The position numbers and the translations under genes are program-made. Positions 17,607 through 26,610 of a stretch of 62,218 nt of DNA are shown here, piece after piece (the first letter of the stretch is position 1; every line of letters starts with the position of its first letter). This stretch comes from Anthropogastromicrobium aceti (GTDB lineage Bacteria > Bacillota > Clostridia > Lachnospirales > Lachnospiraceae), in the NCBI RefSeq assembly GCF_025567095.1, contig NZ_JAOQJH010000022.1; one strand, given 5' to 3'. The notes beneath the pieces were generated by a model, which was given only the letters and a program-made list of their open reading frames with translations, had not been told where the DNA came from and made no database searches.

Positions 17607-18971
17607 ATGGCAAAGGCAAAAGTAACCGAAAAAAATATTAAGCTGATCCTGCAGGGCAGTATGGGAAAGGCAATTCTCGCACTGGCAGTACCTGTTGTGA
17701 TCAACAGTTTTTTACAGACTATGTATAATCTGACCGATACTTATTGGCTCGGACAGCTTGGAACAAATGAATTAGCAGCAATTAATCTTGTTTCGCCGCT
17801 GCAGCAAATTGTGGTAAACTTTGGATCAGGACTTACGGTGGCAGGTGCTGTTTTGATTGCACAGCTTATTGGAGCATCAAAAAAAGAAGAGGCAGCCTCC
17901 ATGGCAAGCCAGATCTTTGCCTGTGCAATGATATTTTCCATCATCTGCGCTGGAGTTATTGCAATTTTTACTCCTACTGTGGTAAACTGGCTTGGAGCAG
18001 ATGAGCCGACAGCAAAAGTTGCAAATGTGTATCTTAGGATTGTTATTTTAGACATGCCGTTTTTATACATGGTCAATATTTTTGCAGCGATTAGGCAGGC
18101 GCAGGGTGATACAGTATCACCTATGTTTTTAAATCTGACAGGAATTTTACTTAATGTTATACTTGACCCACTTTTAATGATTGTGATACACTGGGGAGCA
18201 GCAGGAGCAGCGCTTGCGACAGTTATTGCTAAGGCAGTTCCGGCAATGATTTCACTTGTCATCTTAAAGAGAGATACAACGGGTGTAAGGATTCGCTTAA
18301 AGGGCTTTCGCTTTGAAAAAAGCAAAATGAAGAGTATTCTCACAGTTGGTCTTCCGACTGCAATCGGCGGAAGTACAATGCAGCTTGGCTTTCTTTTAAT
18401 GAGCAGAAATGTCTATGTGTATGGTACTGGAGCAATGGCAGCATACGGAATTGGCAACAAGGTAAATGGTCTTATCACGCTGCCGTCAAATGGTATTGGC
18501 TCAGCAGTTGCGACAATTGTTGGTCAAAACATTGGAGCTAATCAGATTGACCGCGCTGAAAAAGGCTATAAGATCGCAAGACGTGTGAGTGTTATTTTTT
18601 TGTTTGTTGGAGGACTGATTCTATCGCGTCCATTTTTATCAGAGGCGATAGTAGGGTTGTTTTCAACAGATGAAGAAGTAATAGCTATGGCTACAGATTT
18701 TCTTAGCATCATGGCGTTATGGTGCTTTACAAATGGTGTTTATAATTCCACAAGCGGTCTCTTTCAGGGAAGCGGTCATACGGAAGTTACGATGGCAGTT
18801 GATGCAACGAGGCTGTGGGTATTTCGATTTGCAACGCTTTATGTATGCGAGCATTGGCTTCATATGGGAGTTCGAAGCATCTGGTATAGCGTCGTTGTCA
18901 GCAATGCACTGTCATCTGTGATTTTGTATGTGGTATACCGCACGGGGCTTTGGAAGAAAAAGCGCGTGTAA
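17607..18971 (+). CDS. MATE family efflux transporter (second copy in the window)
   Basis: A 454-residue MATE protein: MGKAILALAVPVVINSFLQT, YNLTDTYWLGQLGTNELAAIN, FGSGLTVAGAVLIAQLIGA, and in the second half GIGNKVNGLITLPSNGIGSAVATIVGQNIGA. About 12 helices. It differs clearly in sequence from the copy at 10618. The start has AGGAAGGG at 9-nt spacing. It probably forms a unit with the HAD phosphatase and LacI regulator that follow. Substrate unknown. Confidence 0.9.
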   Translation: MAKAKVTEKNIKLILQGSMGKAILALAVPVVINSFLQTMYNLTDTYWLGQLGTNELAAINLVSPLQQIVVNFGSGLTVAGAVLIAQLIGASKKEEAASMASQIFACAMIFSIICAGVIAIFTPTVVNWLGADEPTAKVANVYLRIVILDMPFLYMVNIFAAIRQAQGDTVSPMFLNLTGILLNVILDPLLMIVIHWGAAGAALATVIAKAVPAMISLVILKRDTTGVRIRLKGFRFEKSKMKSILTVGLPTAIGGSTMQLGFLLMSRNVYVYGTGAMAAYGIGNKVNGLITLPSNGIGSAVATIVGQNIGANQIDRAEKGYKIARRVSVIFLFVGGLILSRPFLSEAIVGLFSTDEEVIAMATDFLSIMALWCFTNGVYNSTSGLFQGSGHTEVTMAVDATRLWVFRFATLYVCEHWLHMGVRSIWYSVVVSNALSSVILYVVYRTGLWKKKRV

Positions 18972-19005
18972 TTACATTAATCTTACGGAAAGGAAGAATC
19001 ATAGG

Positions 19006-19662
19006 ATGAGCTACAGACTTGCCATATTTGATTTAGATGGAACAATTCTTGATACATTGGAGGATTTAAAGGAGAGCACAAATGCAGCGCTTGCTGCAAA
19101 TGGGTATCCGGAGCGGACACTTGAAGAGGTGCGCTGTTTTGTTGGAAACGGCATTGGAAAACTCATTGAGCGAGCTGTGCCTAAGGGAACATCAAAGGAA
19201 GCGACCAAAAAGACGCTTGAGAGCTTTAAGGTTCACTATGGCATACACTGCGCAGACCACACAAAGCCTTATGATGGAATTATAAAGCTGTTAGAAGATT
19301 TGCGTAAATGCGGCATCCAGACGGCAGTTGTTTCAAATAAGGCAGACTTTGCCGTGCAGGAGCTTTGCAGTCAGTACTTTCCGAAAGCATTTGATTTTGT
19401 CGTTGGCGAGCGAGAAGGCATCAGAAGAAAACCTTGCCCGGACAGCGTTTTTGAAGTTTTAAAGACATTGAAAAAGACAGCGGCAGAGGCAGTTTATATT
19501 GGCGATTCCGATGTAGATGTAGATACAGCAAAAGAAGCAGGTATGGATGGAATTTTTGTAAACTGGGGATTTCGAGGCAGAGAATTTTTGCTTGAGCATG
19601 GCGCAAAATGTGTAGTAGATACGCCGGAAGAGTTAGAGAGGCTGCTTACTGGAAAAGCCTAA
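19006..19662 (+). CDS. HAD-superfamily phosphatase (phosphoglycolate phosphatase-like)
   Basis: The 218-residue HAD hydrolase shows motif I FDLDGTILDT (nucleophile D9, acid D11), motif II in VVSNKADF, the lysine region RRKPCPDSVFEVLK, and motif IV YIGDSDVDVDTAKEAG. The alpha-helical cap between motifs I and II is of the Gph/PpaX type, so it dephosphorylates a small phosphoester. The ATG at 19006 follows AAAGGAAG; longer readings would run into the MATE gene. The true substrate is not determinable here. Confidence 0.88.
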   Translation: MSYRLAIFDLDGTILDTLEDLKESTNAALAANGYPERTLEEVRCFVGNGIGKLIERAVPKGTSKEATKKTLESFKVHYGIHCADHTKPYDGIIKLLEDLRKCGIQTAVVSNKADFAVQELCSQYFPKAFDFVVGEREGIRRKPCPDSVFEVLKTLKKTAAEAVYIGDSDVDVDTAKEAGMDGIFVNWGFRGREFLLEHGAKCVVDTPEELERLLTGKA

Positions 19663-19698
19663 ACTAAAAATTCTAAGGGAAAGAAAAGGACTAGTAAA

Positions 19699-20685
19699 AT
19701 GGCAGTAACAGCAAAGGACGTTGCAGAAGCATGCGGCGTATCTCGAATTACAGTAAATCGTGCACTGAGCGGAAATGAGAATGTGAAGCCAGAGACGCGA
19801 GAGAAAATCTTGAAAAAGGCACAGGAGATGGGATATGTTCCAAATCTTATCGCGCGAAGCCTGGTAAATGGAAAAAGCAAAATGATCGGGATCGTTATCT
19901 CTGATATAAAAAACTTGTATTTTTCAGAGATTGTCGATGCTATAACACGTCAGGCGAGAGCACGCGGATATATGGTCTGTACTTGTACGCATGATAGTGA
20001 TTGTCAGGAGGAAAGGCGCCTGATTGAGATGATGAAAGGCTATTGCGTTGATGGTATGATTTTAAACTGTGTTAACAGAGGCGATGAGTTTAAAGACTGG
20101 CTTGATAAGCTGGATATGAAGTATGTGATACTCGGCTATCAGCTGCTGCCTGGAAGTTATACAGTAGGTGTAAATGAAAATAAGTCTGTAAAGGATGTTG
20201 TGCGTTTTTTAAAGGCGCATGGATATCACAAGCAGGTATTTGTCGTTCCGCCTTTGTATGGAGAAGATGGCCAAATTAATATTCCTCATTACCAAAGAGC
20301 CTCTGGCTTTCAGGAGGAGGCCAAAAAGCAAGGCTGTGACTATCATATTTTGTATGGAAAAGATACGAATGAGCAGGCACTTGAGTTTTTAAAGAAGAAT
20401 ACGGGGGAAAAGCCAGTATTTTTGTGTACAGGAGAAATGTTCGCCATACCAATGCAGAAATTCTTAAAAAAGAATGGATACCGTGCACCAAAAGATTATG
20501 GTCTTATGACATATGACCGCTTGATGTATCGCTTTTGGAACGAAGAGGCCATTGCTGCAGTAGATAATCATGTTGATCAGATAGGAACGAGTGTTGCTAA
20601 TGCTGTTATTGATTTAATCGAGGAAAAAGAAATTCCGATGAATATAGAGGTGCCATATGATCTTGAAGAGGGCACTTCGCTTTAA
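19699..20685 (+). CDS. LacI-family transcriptional regulator
   Basis: A 328-residue repressor: helix-turn-helix TAKDVAEACGVSRITVNRALSG (residues 4-25), hinge helix NLIARSLVNGKS, and a periplasmic-binding-protein-like core starting MIGIVISDIKNLYFSEI. It sits directly before the MsmEFG-GH43 operon, whose promoter carries a CACGTG-centred palindrome; LacI-type operators have a central CG, so this operon is the likely target and its sugar the inducer. Located 36 bp after the HAD gene. A terminator follows, separating it from the regulated operon. Confidence 0.92.
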   Translation: MAVTAKDVAEACGVSRITVNRALSGNENVKPETREKILKKAQEMGYVPNLIARSLVNGKSKMIGIVISDIKNLYFSEIVDAITRQARARGYMVCTCTHDSDCQEERRLIEMMKGYCVDGMILNCVNRGDEFKDWLDKLDMKYVILGYQLLPGSYTVGVNENKSVKDVVRFLKAHGYHKQVFVVPPLYGEDGQINIPHYQRASGFQEEAKKQGCDYHILYGKDTNEQALEFLKKNTGEKPVFLCTGEMFAIPMQKFLKKNGYRAPKDYGLMTYDRLMYRFWNEEAIAAVDNHVDQIGTSVANAVIDLIEEKEIPMNIEVPYDLEEGTSL

Positions 20686-20691
20686 GAGATT

Positions 20692-20720
20692 AGAGGGGTC
20701 TTAATGACCCTTCTTTTTAT
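20692..20720 (+). terminator. Terminator of the LacI gene
   Basis: GAGGGGTC pairs with GACCCTTC (one wobble) around TTAAT and is followed by TTTTTATT. Confidence 0.7.
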
Positions 20721-20788
20721 TGCATAGAATTTTCTTGAAGATACAGAAAAATATTATTAAAAAAAACGTAAAAATCCTAAAAAACCAG

Positions 20789-20816
20789 TTGACAAATTGT
20801 AAAAAATGATTATAAT
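20789..20816 (+). promoter_or_regulatory. Consensus sigma-A promoter of the MsmEFG-GH43 operon
   Basis: Perfect -35 TTGACA (20789-20794) and perfect -10 TATAAT (20811-20816) with a 16-bp spacer. Such a strong promoter would need a repressor. Confidence 0.85.
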
Positions 20817-20832
20817 TGGAACCATAGACAAA

Positions 20833-20846
20833 TGATCACGTGAACA
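20833..20846 (+). promoter_or_regulatory. Candidate LacI-type operator
   Basis: The 14-bp imperfect palindrome TGATCACGTGAACA is centred on CACGTG, about 10-25 bp after the predicted transcription start. It fits the adjacent LacI-family repressor. It does not match the CcpA cre consensus well. Confidence 0.5.
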
Positions 20847-20928
20847 TTTTAAAAAAGATGTGCAAAACGCACAAAACACTACAAGTCTGCCCTTTTACGG
20901 TCAGAGTATTATTAAGGAGGATTTTTTT

Positions 20929-22266
20929 ATGAGAAAGCAGGTCTCTTTTGCTCTTGCACTGAGTATGGTTATGACATCTGGAATGGCAACCGTTGCCAAT
21001 GCAGCAGCTGATGATGGAAAAACGAACGTGGTATTTTGGAACAGCTGGACAGGCGGCGATGGTGATACGCTGGAAGCACTTGTAAACAAGTTCAATGAAG
21101 AGAGCGATACTGTACATGTAGAGATGACACGTACAACATCCTTCAGTGATATGCTTCAGACCAGCCTTCCAACTGGAGAGGCAGCAGATCTTGTTTTACT
21201 TAGCACAAACGAGATTACACGTTACAAGAGTTATCTTCGTTCTATGGATGACATCTGGGAGAATACAGGATTAAAGGAAGAAGATTTCTCACCGGCATAC
21301 CTGGGTATGTGCTACAATGATGATACACTTTATGCAATTCCATTCCAGATTAGTACATATATGATGTATTATAATAAGGATCTGTTTGAGCAGGCAGGAA
21401 TTGAAGAAGTTCCGACAACCTTTGATCAGTGGACAGAGGCAGCAGAGAAGATCAGTGCACTTTCTACCGCCGAAAACCCGATTTATGGCTCTGGTTTATT
21501 CTATTGCTACAATGGTCAGAATCAGTCTGTTATTCAGCGTTTTGGAACAGATTACATGATTACTGGAAATGAAGAGGACGGTTTCGAGGCAAATCTTCTT
21601 GACAATCAGGCATTCGCAGATGCCATGATCTGGATGAAGAATCTGTATGACAATGGATATAACCCACAGGAGACCGATATCGATTCTATGATGGCAGCAG
21701 GTCAGATTGGTCTTATGACAAACGGTGGATGGCTTAAGGGCACACTTGATGCATCAGGTATAAATTATGGTATCGCAAGCTTACCGACTGTTACTGGAGA
21801 AGATCAGAAAGAGTATGCACTTGGCGATATGTCAAGCTTTATGATCACTACATCCGCTACTGATGAGACAGCAAAGGCAGCAGAGGAGTTTATTAACTGG
21901 TGGATGACAGGAACTGGTCTTGAAGCATGTGAGACAACACAGGATGTTGATTACAGCAATGTAACACCAAATGCCGAGTGGTCTATTTCCATGTGCTACT
22001 TAAATGCATATCTGCCAACGGTTAACAGCAAGGAGTATCAGGCAGTTGATGTTCTTGTTGATTTGACACCAAGTGAGACTGCTCAGGTTCAGATGTTCAC
22101 AGCACCTGGAACGTTGTTCTACAGCGATGCAGCAAGCTGCCAGGGTGATTATGTACAAGATTGGGTATTTAATGGACCAACTGATCCGACTTATGATGAT
22201 GTTCAGGATTTCTTTGCTGATTATCAGGCAGATTTAGAGGATTATATTGCTGACTATTATGATTGA
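20929..22266 (+). CDS. Sugar ABC transporter substrate-binding protein (family 1, MsmE-like)
   Basis: The 445-residue protein has the family 1 pattern VVFWNSWTGGDGDTLEALVNKFNEE, LPTGEAADLVLLS, YAIPFQISTYMMYYNKDLFEQAGIEEVPTTFDQW and GLMTNGGWLKG. The signal peptide MRKQVSFALALSMVMTSG…ANAAADD has a type I site and no lipobox cysteine. The ATG at 20929 has AAGGAGG at 7-nt spacing. First gene of the GH43 operon under the LacI-like operator. The bound sugar is probably the oligomer cut by the GH43 enzyme. Confidence 0.9.
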   Translation: MRKQVSFALALSMVMTSGMATVANAAADDGKTNVVFWNSWTGGDGDTLEALVNKFNEESDTVHVEMTRTTSFSDMLQTSLPTGEAADLVLLSTNEITRYKSYLRSMDDIWENTGLKEEDFSPAYLGMCYNDDTLYAIPFQISTYMMYYNKDLFEQAGIEEVPTTFDQWTEAAEKISALSTAENPIYGSGLFYCYNGQNQSVIQRFGTDYMITGNEEDGFEANLLDNQAFADAMIWMKNLYDNGYNPQETDIDSMMAAGQIGLMTNGGWLKGTLDASGINYGIASLPTVTGEDQKEYALGDMSSFMITTSATDETAKAAEEFINWWMTGTGLEACETTQDVDYSNVTPNAEWSISMCYLNAYLPTVNSKEYQAVDVLVDLTPSETAQVQMFTAPGTLFYSDAASCQGDYVQDWVFNGPTDPTYDDVQDFFADYQADLEDYIADYYD

Positions 22267-22301
22267 TCCGATATAAACGGTACGATTGGGTGACAGGAGG
22301 C

Positions 22302-22338
22302 GTGGGGATGCCGGAATGATCCGGTATCCCCACTTTTT
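22302..22338 (+). terminator. Strong hairpin between binding protein and permeases
   Basis: GTGGGGATGCCGG pairs with CCGGTATCCCCAC (13 bp, one G-U) around AATGAT, followed by TTTTT. Third instance in this window of a terminator directly after a binding-protein gene. Confidence 0.85.
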
Positions 22339-22386
22339 ATCAAAATCGGGGAGCGTTGCATCAGAGTTAGAAGGGAGAGCAGTATC

Positions 22387-23292
22387 ATGACCGCAACTGG
22401 AAAAAAGAAAAACATATCTATTGAGAAAAGGCGTGAGAGAACAGCATATCTGTTTATCGCACCAGCAGCGATTTTAATAATTATATTTTGTATTATTCCA
22501 TTGATTGCATCCTTTTATATCAGTACTCAGAAGATGGGTGTTGATTTATCAGATGCCGAGTTTGTTGGATTCGATAATTATAAAAAGATTGTTGGAGACA
22601 GACGTTTCTGGCAGAGCGTTGGCATTACATTAAAATACACTGCAGCAGAGATTCCGCTGCAGATGATAATAGGTGTTGTGCTGTCTGCGCTTTTGGCAAA
22701 GAATACACGTAAGAACAAGATTTTTAGAAGTATCTATTTTCTTCCAGTTATTGCATCAGCAGTAACTGTAGGTGTTACATGGCAGCTTGTTCTTCATTCA
22801 AATATTGGTATTTTTACATATTGGTTAAAGCTTCTTGGATTTTCTGATATCAATTTGCTTAATAATACTAGTTCTGCTATTTTTGTAGTAGTATTTGTTG
22901 CGATCTGGAAGACTTTTGGTATTTCAACGATTATTCTTGTGGCAGCAATTCAGAATATCCCAGAGTCCTTATATGAAGCATCCGCAATTGACGGAGCAGG
23001 AAAACTAAGCCAGTTTTTCCATGTTACTCTGCCGGGCATTATGCCATCCTTCTGGTTTTTGCTTATGACACGTATTATTGGCTCTCTGCAGATGTTCGAT
23101 ATCGTGTACACATTGACGGGCGGAGGTCCAAGCCGTTCTACCACCACACTTGTTGTTTATATCTATGATACAGCGTTCAAGTCATTGGATAAGACTGGAT
23201 ATGCAACAGCGATGAGTGAGGTTTTGTTTGGTTTTATCATGATTATTACTGTTATCATGTATACCATTATGAACAAGACATCAGATGACTAA
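22387..23292 (+). CDS. Sugar ABC transporter permease, MalF/MsmF type
   Basis: A 301-residue CUT1 permease with RRERTAYLFIAPAAILIIIF near the N-terminus, the EAA loop SLYEASAIDGAGKLSQFFHV, and the conserved MFDIVYTLTGGGPSRSTTTL segment. About six helices. It lies 120 bp after the binding-protein gene, behind the hairpin, and pairs with the next permease; the ATPase is not encoded nearby. Confidence 0.92.
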   Translation: MTATGKKKNISIEKRRERTAYLFIAPAAILIIIFCIIPLIASFYISTQKMGVDLSDAEFVGFDNYKKIVGDRRFWQSVGITLKYTAAEIPLQMIIGVVLSALLAKNTRKNKIFRSIYFLPVIASAVTVGVTWQLVLHSNIGIFTYWLKLLGFSDINLLNNTSSAIFVVVFVAIWKTFGISTIILVAAIQNIPESLYEASAIDGAGKLSQFFHVTLPGIMPSFWFLLMTRIIGSLQMFDIVYTLTGGGPSRSTTTLVVYIYDTAFKSLDKTGYATAMSEVLFGFIMIITVIMYTIMNKTSDD

Positions 23293-23313
23293 GATAATAA
23301 AACTTGGAAAGGC

Positions 23314-24198
23314 ATGGTAGAAAAGATGAAAAATCAGGAATTAATTACAAATAAAAAGCCACTTGATTTACAGATAAAAAACGGCATTAAATATTTTCCA
23401 GTCTTTGTTGTCCTGTGTGTATTTGCATTTTTGCTGTTGGCACCGCTTGTTTGGATGTGTCTTGGCTCATTCAAGAGTGATGCAGAGGTAATGCAATATC
23501 CGCCGAAGTTTTTTCCACAGGCAAACCATTTGCTTGAAAACTGGAAAACAGTCATGACAAGAATTGATTTTCTGACATTGACAAAAAATACGGTCATCTA
23601 TGCAGTGGGCTGTACAATCCCTTCTATGTTTATCAATGCATTAGCAGGATATGCATTTGCACGTTTTAATTTTAAGGGAAAAAATGTATTGTTTCTTCTG
23701 TTTTTGGCAACGATGATGATTCCATTTCAGGTAATCATGGTTCCACTATATTTGGAAGTTTACTATTTAAAATGGCTCAATACCTACTGGGGTCTGATTA
23801 TTCCAAAGGTTGCATCAGCGTATTGGATATTCCTGTGCAGAGCAGCATTTCAGGAGCTTCCTAAGGAGCTTGAGGATGCGGCACGTATTGACGGACTTGG
23901 AGAGTTTGGCATTTTCTGGAAGATTATGCTGCCTCTTGTAAAGCCAACAATGATTACAATGCTTCTTCTTGGAATTAATAATTGCTGGAATGACCTGCTT
24001 TGGCCATTGATTGTGGCAAATGCATCCACGATGCGTACATTGTCAAATGGTCTTGCTATTTTTATAGGAGATCGTACTTCTGAGTATAGTTTGGCATTCA
24101 CTGCGGCAGCTGTATCAATGCTTCCAATGCTTGTTCTTTACATCTTTGGACAAAAATATTTCGTTGCCGGACAGGTTTCTTCCGGAATTAAGGGATAA
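23314..24198 (+). CDS. Sugar ABC transporter permease, MalG/MsmG type
   Basis: A 294-residue CUT1 permease: LLAPLVWMCLGSFKSDAEVM, INALAGYAFARFNFKGKN, the EAA loop ELEDAARIDGLGEFGIFWKI and C-terminal QKYFVAGQVSSGIKG. About six helices. Two starts are possible: 23314 (1 nt after GGAAAGGC) or 23326 (13 nt after it); neither has ideal spacing. It completes the importer before the GH43 gene. Confidence 0.92.
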   Translation: MVEKMKNQELITNKKPLDLQIKNGIKYFPVFVVLCVFAFLLLAPLVWMCLGSFKSDAEVMQYPPKFFPQANHLLENWKTVMTRIDFLTLTKNTVIYAVGCTIPSMFINALAGYAFARFNFKGKNVLFLLFLATMMIPFQVIMVPLYLEVYYLKWLNTYWGLIIPKVASAYWIFLCRAAFQELPKELEDAARIDGLGEFGIFWKIMLPLVKPTMITMLLLGINNCWNDLLWPLIVANASTMRTLSNGLAIFIGDRTSEYSLAFTAAAVSMLPMLVLYIFGQKYFVAGQVSSGIKG

Positions 24199-24237
24199 TG
24201 ACAAAAAACAAAACAACATTTGAGAGAGGGATACAAG

Positions 24238-26142
24238 ATGGCATATTTACTTGCATATACGAAAAAAGGAGAAGGGTGCTACCCGGATTTTAATTACCCT
24301 GGACATGTTGGATATAATTGTGACTGGGAGCAGGCGATGCATCTGGCACTCAGCGAGGATGGAAAGAATTTTACACCACTTCGAAATAATACAGGCATCT
24401 TATTTGCAAAGGCATCTTTTGAGGAAGATGAGTTTGTCGGAGTTACAAAGACGTTAGTGGATCCTTGGATCTGCTGCGGTGGGGATGGAATATTTTATGT
24501 GCTGGCTGTTAGACGCAATCAAAATGCACCAGATTCAAAACATGTTGGCTGTATGATGGTATTTACATCAGAAGATCTTGTTCATTACAGTGAGCCTGTT
24601 TTTGTGAAACTGTCCGAAGAAGAGATTCGCAGACCACGCTGCCGATACGATAAAGAGCGTGCATCATATTACGTAGAATGGGAGACAGCGTCAGGAAGAT
24701 TTTGTGCATATACAAAAGATTTGAAAAAAATAGAAAAAACTGAAAGCTGTACACAAATGCAGTTTAACTTGCAGCAGGAATTGCCACAGCATATAGACGG
24801 CTTTGGCACAGAAGACTGTGTGCTTGGAAATGTGATTGCAATTACGAAGGAGCAGGAACAAGTTTTAAGAGAATATTTTGATGAAATTTGTTATGTAGAG
24901 ACAAAGCCCATTAAGGTAAGTTGGCCTGTTGGAAAATCACTTAATTCTTTATTAAGCAATAGCCCAAAGGCAGTATGTGTCTACAGTGATGGCTCAACAC
25001 ATGAAAAGAGGGTTGAGTGGGACGAAGAATCGCTTTGTAAGGTGGATGTGAATAGGCCGGGAAGCTGGAAAATTACAGGAAAGATCAAGCAGAAACGTTG
25101 GAAATTTCCACTGCCGCTTAGATTTCTTCCTGATGAGCTTGTTGAATTTAATGGAATGTCTGATCCGTGCGTGACTGAATATCATGGAAAATATTATCTT
25201 TCGTCATCAGGCACACATAACATTCAGCTTCGCATTGCAGATACAATAGAAGGAACCTTTGATGCTGAACCGACCGTCATCTATCGTATTCCATTAGAAA
25301 ATGGTCTTCATTTTGTAGGAACCTGGGCAGCAGAGCTTCATGAGATTGATGGCGTGTTATATCTATTTACTTCTCTCTGTGAGAATGGACAGTGGATTCA
25401 TGTAAAATCAGTTATTCTTCGCTGTAATGGTGATCCAGCAGACCCTAATTCATGGGAAGCACCTAGAAAGTGTGTTAAGATAGATGGCTCCGATCTGACC
25501 GAGGGCGGCATTTCACTTGATATGACATGGTTTCGTGATAATGGAAGAGATTATGTGATGTGGTCTGATCGTAAGATTCACTACGGTGCAGACGATGAAC
25601 ATTTTGAGGCAGGAACAGCCGACGTTTATATCGCAACAGTCGATCCGAAAAAGCCATGGCAGCTGACAAGCGATCCGCATTGTGTTGTGCGCCCAATGTA
25701 TGGCTGGGATCGTTATGAGACACCAGTAGACGAAGGTCCATATTTACTTTGCCGTGGCGATGATCTTTTTGTAACAATTTCTGGATCTTCTACTAGCATG
25801 GGTGATCTGTATGATGTTGGTTTGCTTCATGCAAAGAGCGGCGCAGATTTGCTGCAGGAAGAAAACTGGACATGGCTTAGCTATCCGCTTTTGACAAAAG
25901 AAAGTGTGCCGGGTGAATATGGACCAGGCCACAACAATTTTGTTAAAGATCCAGACACAGGAGATGATTTGATGATTTATCATGCTATTCCACATGATGA
26001 AAACGACAAAACACTATTTCGTCAGCCAGGAATTAGGCGTGTGCACTGGGCAAAGAATGGACTGCCATATCTTGAGATGACACCAGAGCGTGATCTGCCA
26101 GAAGGCAGCGAAAATGTAGTCATGGAACTTGTGATTGAGTAA
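24238..26142 (+). CDS. GH43-family glycoside hydrolase with inserted Ig-like domain, cytoplasmic
   Basis: The 634-residue enzyme has an N-terminal five-bladed-propeller-like part (YLLAYTKKGEG…MHLALSEDGKNF…), a central Ig-like segment (KAVCVYSDGSTHEKRVEWD) and a C-terminal GH43 catalytic propeller beginning near FNGMSDPCVTEYHGKYYLSS. In that propeller the Asp of MSDP, the DMTWF Asp and the Glu of VDEGPYLL are the likely catalytic trio. Family members act mostly as beta-xylosidases or alpha-L-arabinofuranosidases; the exact activity is not readable. No signal peptide, so it would cleave the imported oligosaccharide inside the cell. The ATG at 24238 follows GAGAGGG at 8-nt spacing. Last gene of the LacI-controlled operon, converging on DUF3783. 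Confidence 0.87.
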   Translation: MAYLLAYTKKGEGCYPDFNYPGHVGYNCDWEQAMHLALSEDGKNFTPLRNNTGILFAKASFEEDEFVGVTKTLVDPWICCGGDGIFYVLAVRRNQNAPDSKHVGCMMVFTSEDLVHYSEPVFVKLSEEEIRRPRCRYDKERASYYVEWETASGRFCAYTKDLKKIEKTESCTQMQFNLQQELPQHIDGFGTEDCVLGNVIAITKEQEQVLREYFDEICYVETKPIKVSWPVGKSLNSLLSNSPKAVCVYSDGSTHEKRVEWDEESLCKVDVNRPGSWKITGKIKQKRWKFPLPLRFLPDELVEFNGMSDPCVTEYHGKYYLSSSGTHNIQLRIADTIEGTFDAEPTVIYRIPLENGLHFVGTWAAELHEIDGVLYLFTSLCENGQWIHVKSVILRCNGDPADPNSWEAPRKCVKIDGSDLTEGGISLDMTWFRDNGRDYVMWSDRKIHYGADDEHFEAGTADVYIATVDPKKPWQLTSDPHCVVRPMYGWDRYETPVDEGPYLLCRGDDLFVTISGSSTSMGDLYDVGLLHAKSGADLLQEENWTWLSYPLLTKESVPGEYGPGHNNFVKDPDTGDDLMIYHAIPHDENDKTLFRQPGIRRVHWAKNGLPYLEMTPERDLPEGSENVVMELVIE

Positions 26143-26158
26143 GGGGGGAATGCTGTGA

Positions 26159-26539
26159 TTAAGTAAATGATGCGCGCTCACGTTTAAGCTCATCATGCAG
26201 CTGACGCAAAGTCCACTTTCGATTAGTAGGCGTAAGAATTGCCTTTAAATCGATTTGGACTTTGCGGCTTTTTAATTCGAAAAGCATACGATTTAAGTGT
26301 TTTTCGCTTAGGTCACAGAAAATAAGGATGCTGTCAGAGGGCAGTTGGTTATCGGCAATTAAAGGAGAAATAGAGGCAGAGGAAGTGCTATTAACAGAGC
26401 TAATTTTTCCATTAACGATATTATCTAACGTTTCATTGTAGATAGAAGCATCTGCCTTAATCACTCGTATCTTCATATTAGAAGCGAGACGTTCAATTTC
26501 TCTTGTATTTTCAATTTGAAAGCAAATTAATTTTTCCAT
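26159..26539 (-). CDS. DUF3783 domain-containing protein
   Basis: A 126-residue soluble protein with the family core SILIFCDLSEKHLNRMLFEL and DLKAILTPTNRKWTLRQLHDEL, found in many Clostridia without a known function. It converges on the GH43 gene with only 16 bp between the stops. Its 3' part carries a long inverted repeat that on the opposite strand looks like the GH43 operon terminator. The start has AAAGGA upstream. Confidence 0.75.
   Translation of the reverse strand: MEKLICFQIENTREIERLASNMKIRVIKADASIYNETLDNIVNGKISSVNSTSSASISPLIADNQLPSDSILIFCDLSEKHLNRMLFELKSRKVQIDLKAILTPTNRKWTLRQLHDELKRERASFT
26205..26277 (+). terminator. Terminator of the GH43 operon embedded in the DUF3783 gene
   Basis: On the plus strand CGCAAAGTCCA (26205-26215) pairs perfectly with TGGACTTTGCG (26256-26266), with inner stems TCGATT/AATCGA and GGC/GCC, followed by GCTTTTTAATT. 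It lies wholly inside the antisense DUF3783 coding sequence. No terminator fits in the 16 bp between the two genes. Confidence 0.55.
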
Positions 26540-26573
26540 AAATATTGTAGAAGTCCTTTCATATAAATTTGGC

Positions 26574-26610
26574 AGTCTGATTCTAGTTGTAGAGTCAGGC
26601 TTTTTCTTTT
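26574..26610 (+). terminator. Strong plus-strand terminator beyond DUF3783
   Basis: AGTCTGATTCTA pairs with TAGAGTCAGGCT (12 bp, two G-U) around GTTG, followed by TTTTTCTTTT. No plus-strand gene precedes it closely, so it is probably a second stop for GH43 operon read-through, which would be antisense to the whole DUF3783 gene. Confidence 0.7.

Noticed and set aside
17741..18343. 200-codon open frame antisense to the MATE gene
   Set aside because: Antisense shadow of a strongly supported membrane protein; the composition mirrors the MATE codons and no start signal is present.
20833..20846. TGATCACGTGAACA as a CcpA cre site
   Set aside because: It keeps the outer TG/CA and central CG but misses several other cre positions; a site for the neighbouring LacI-family regulator fits better.
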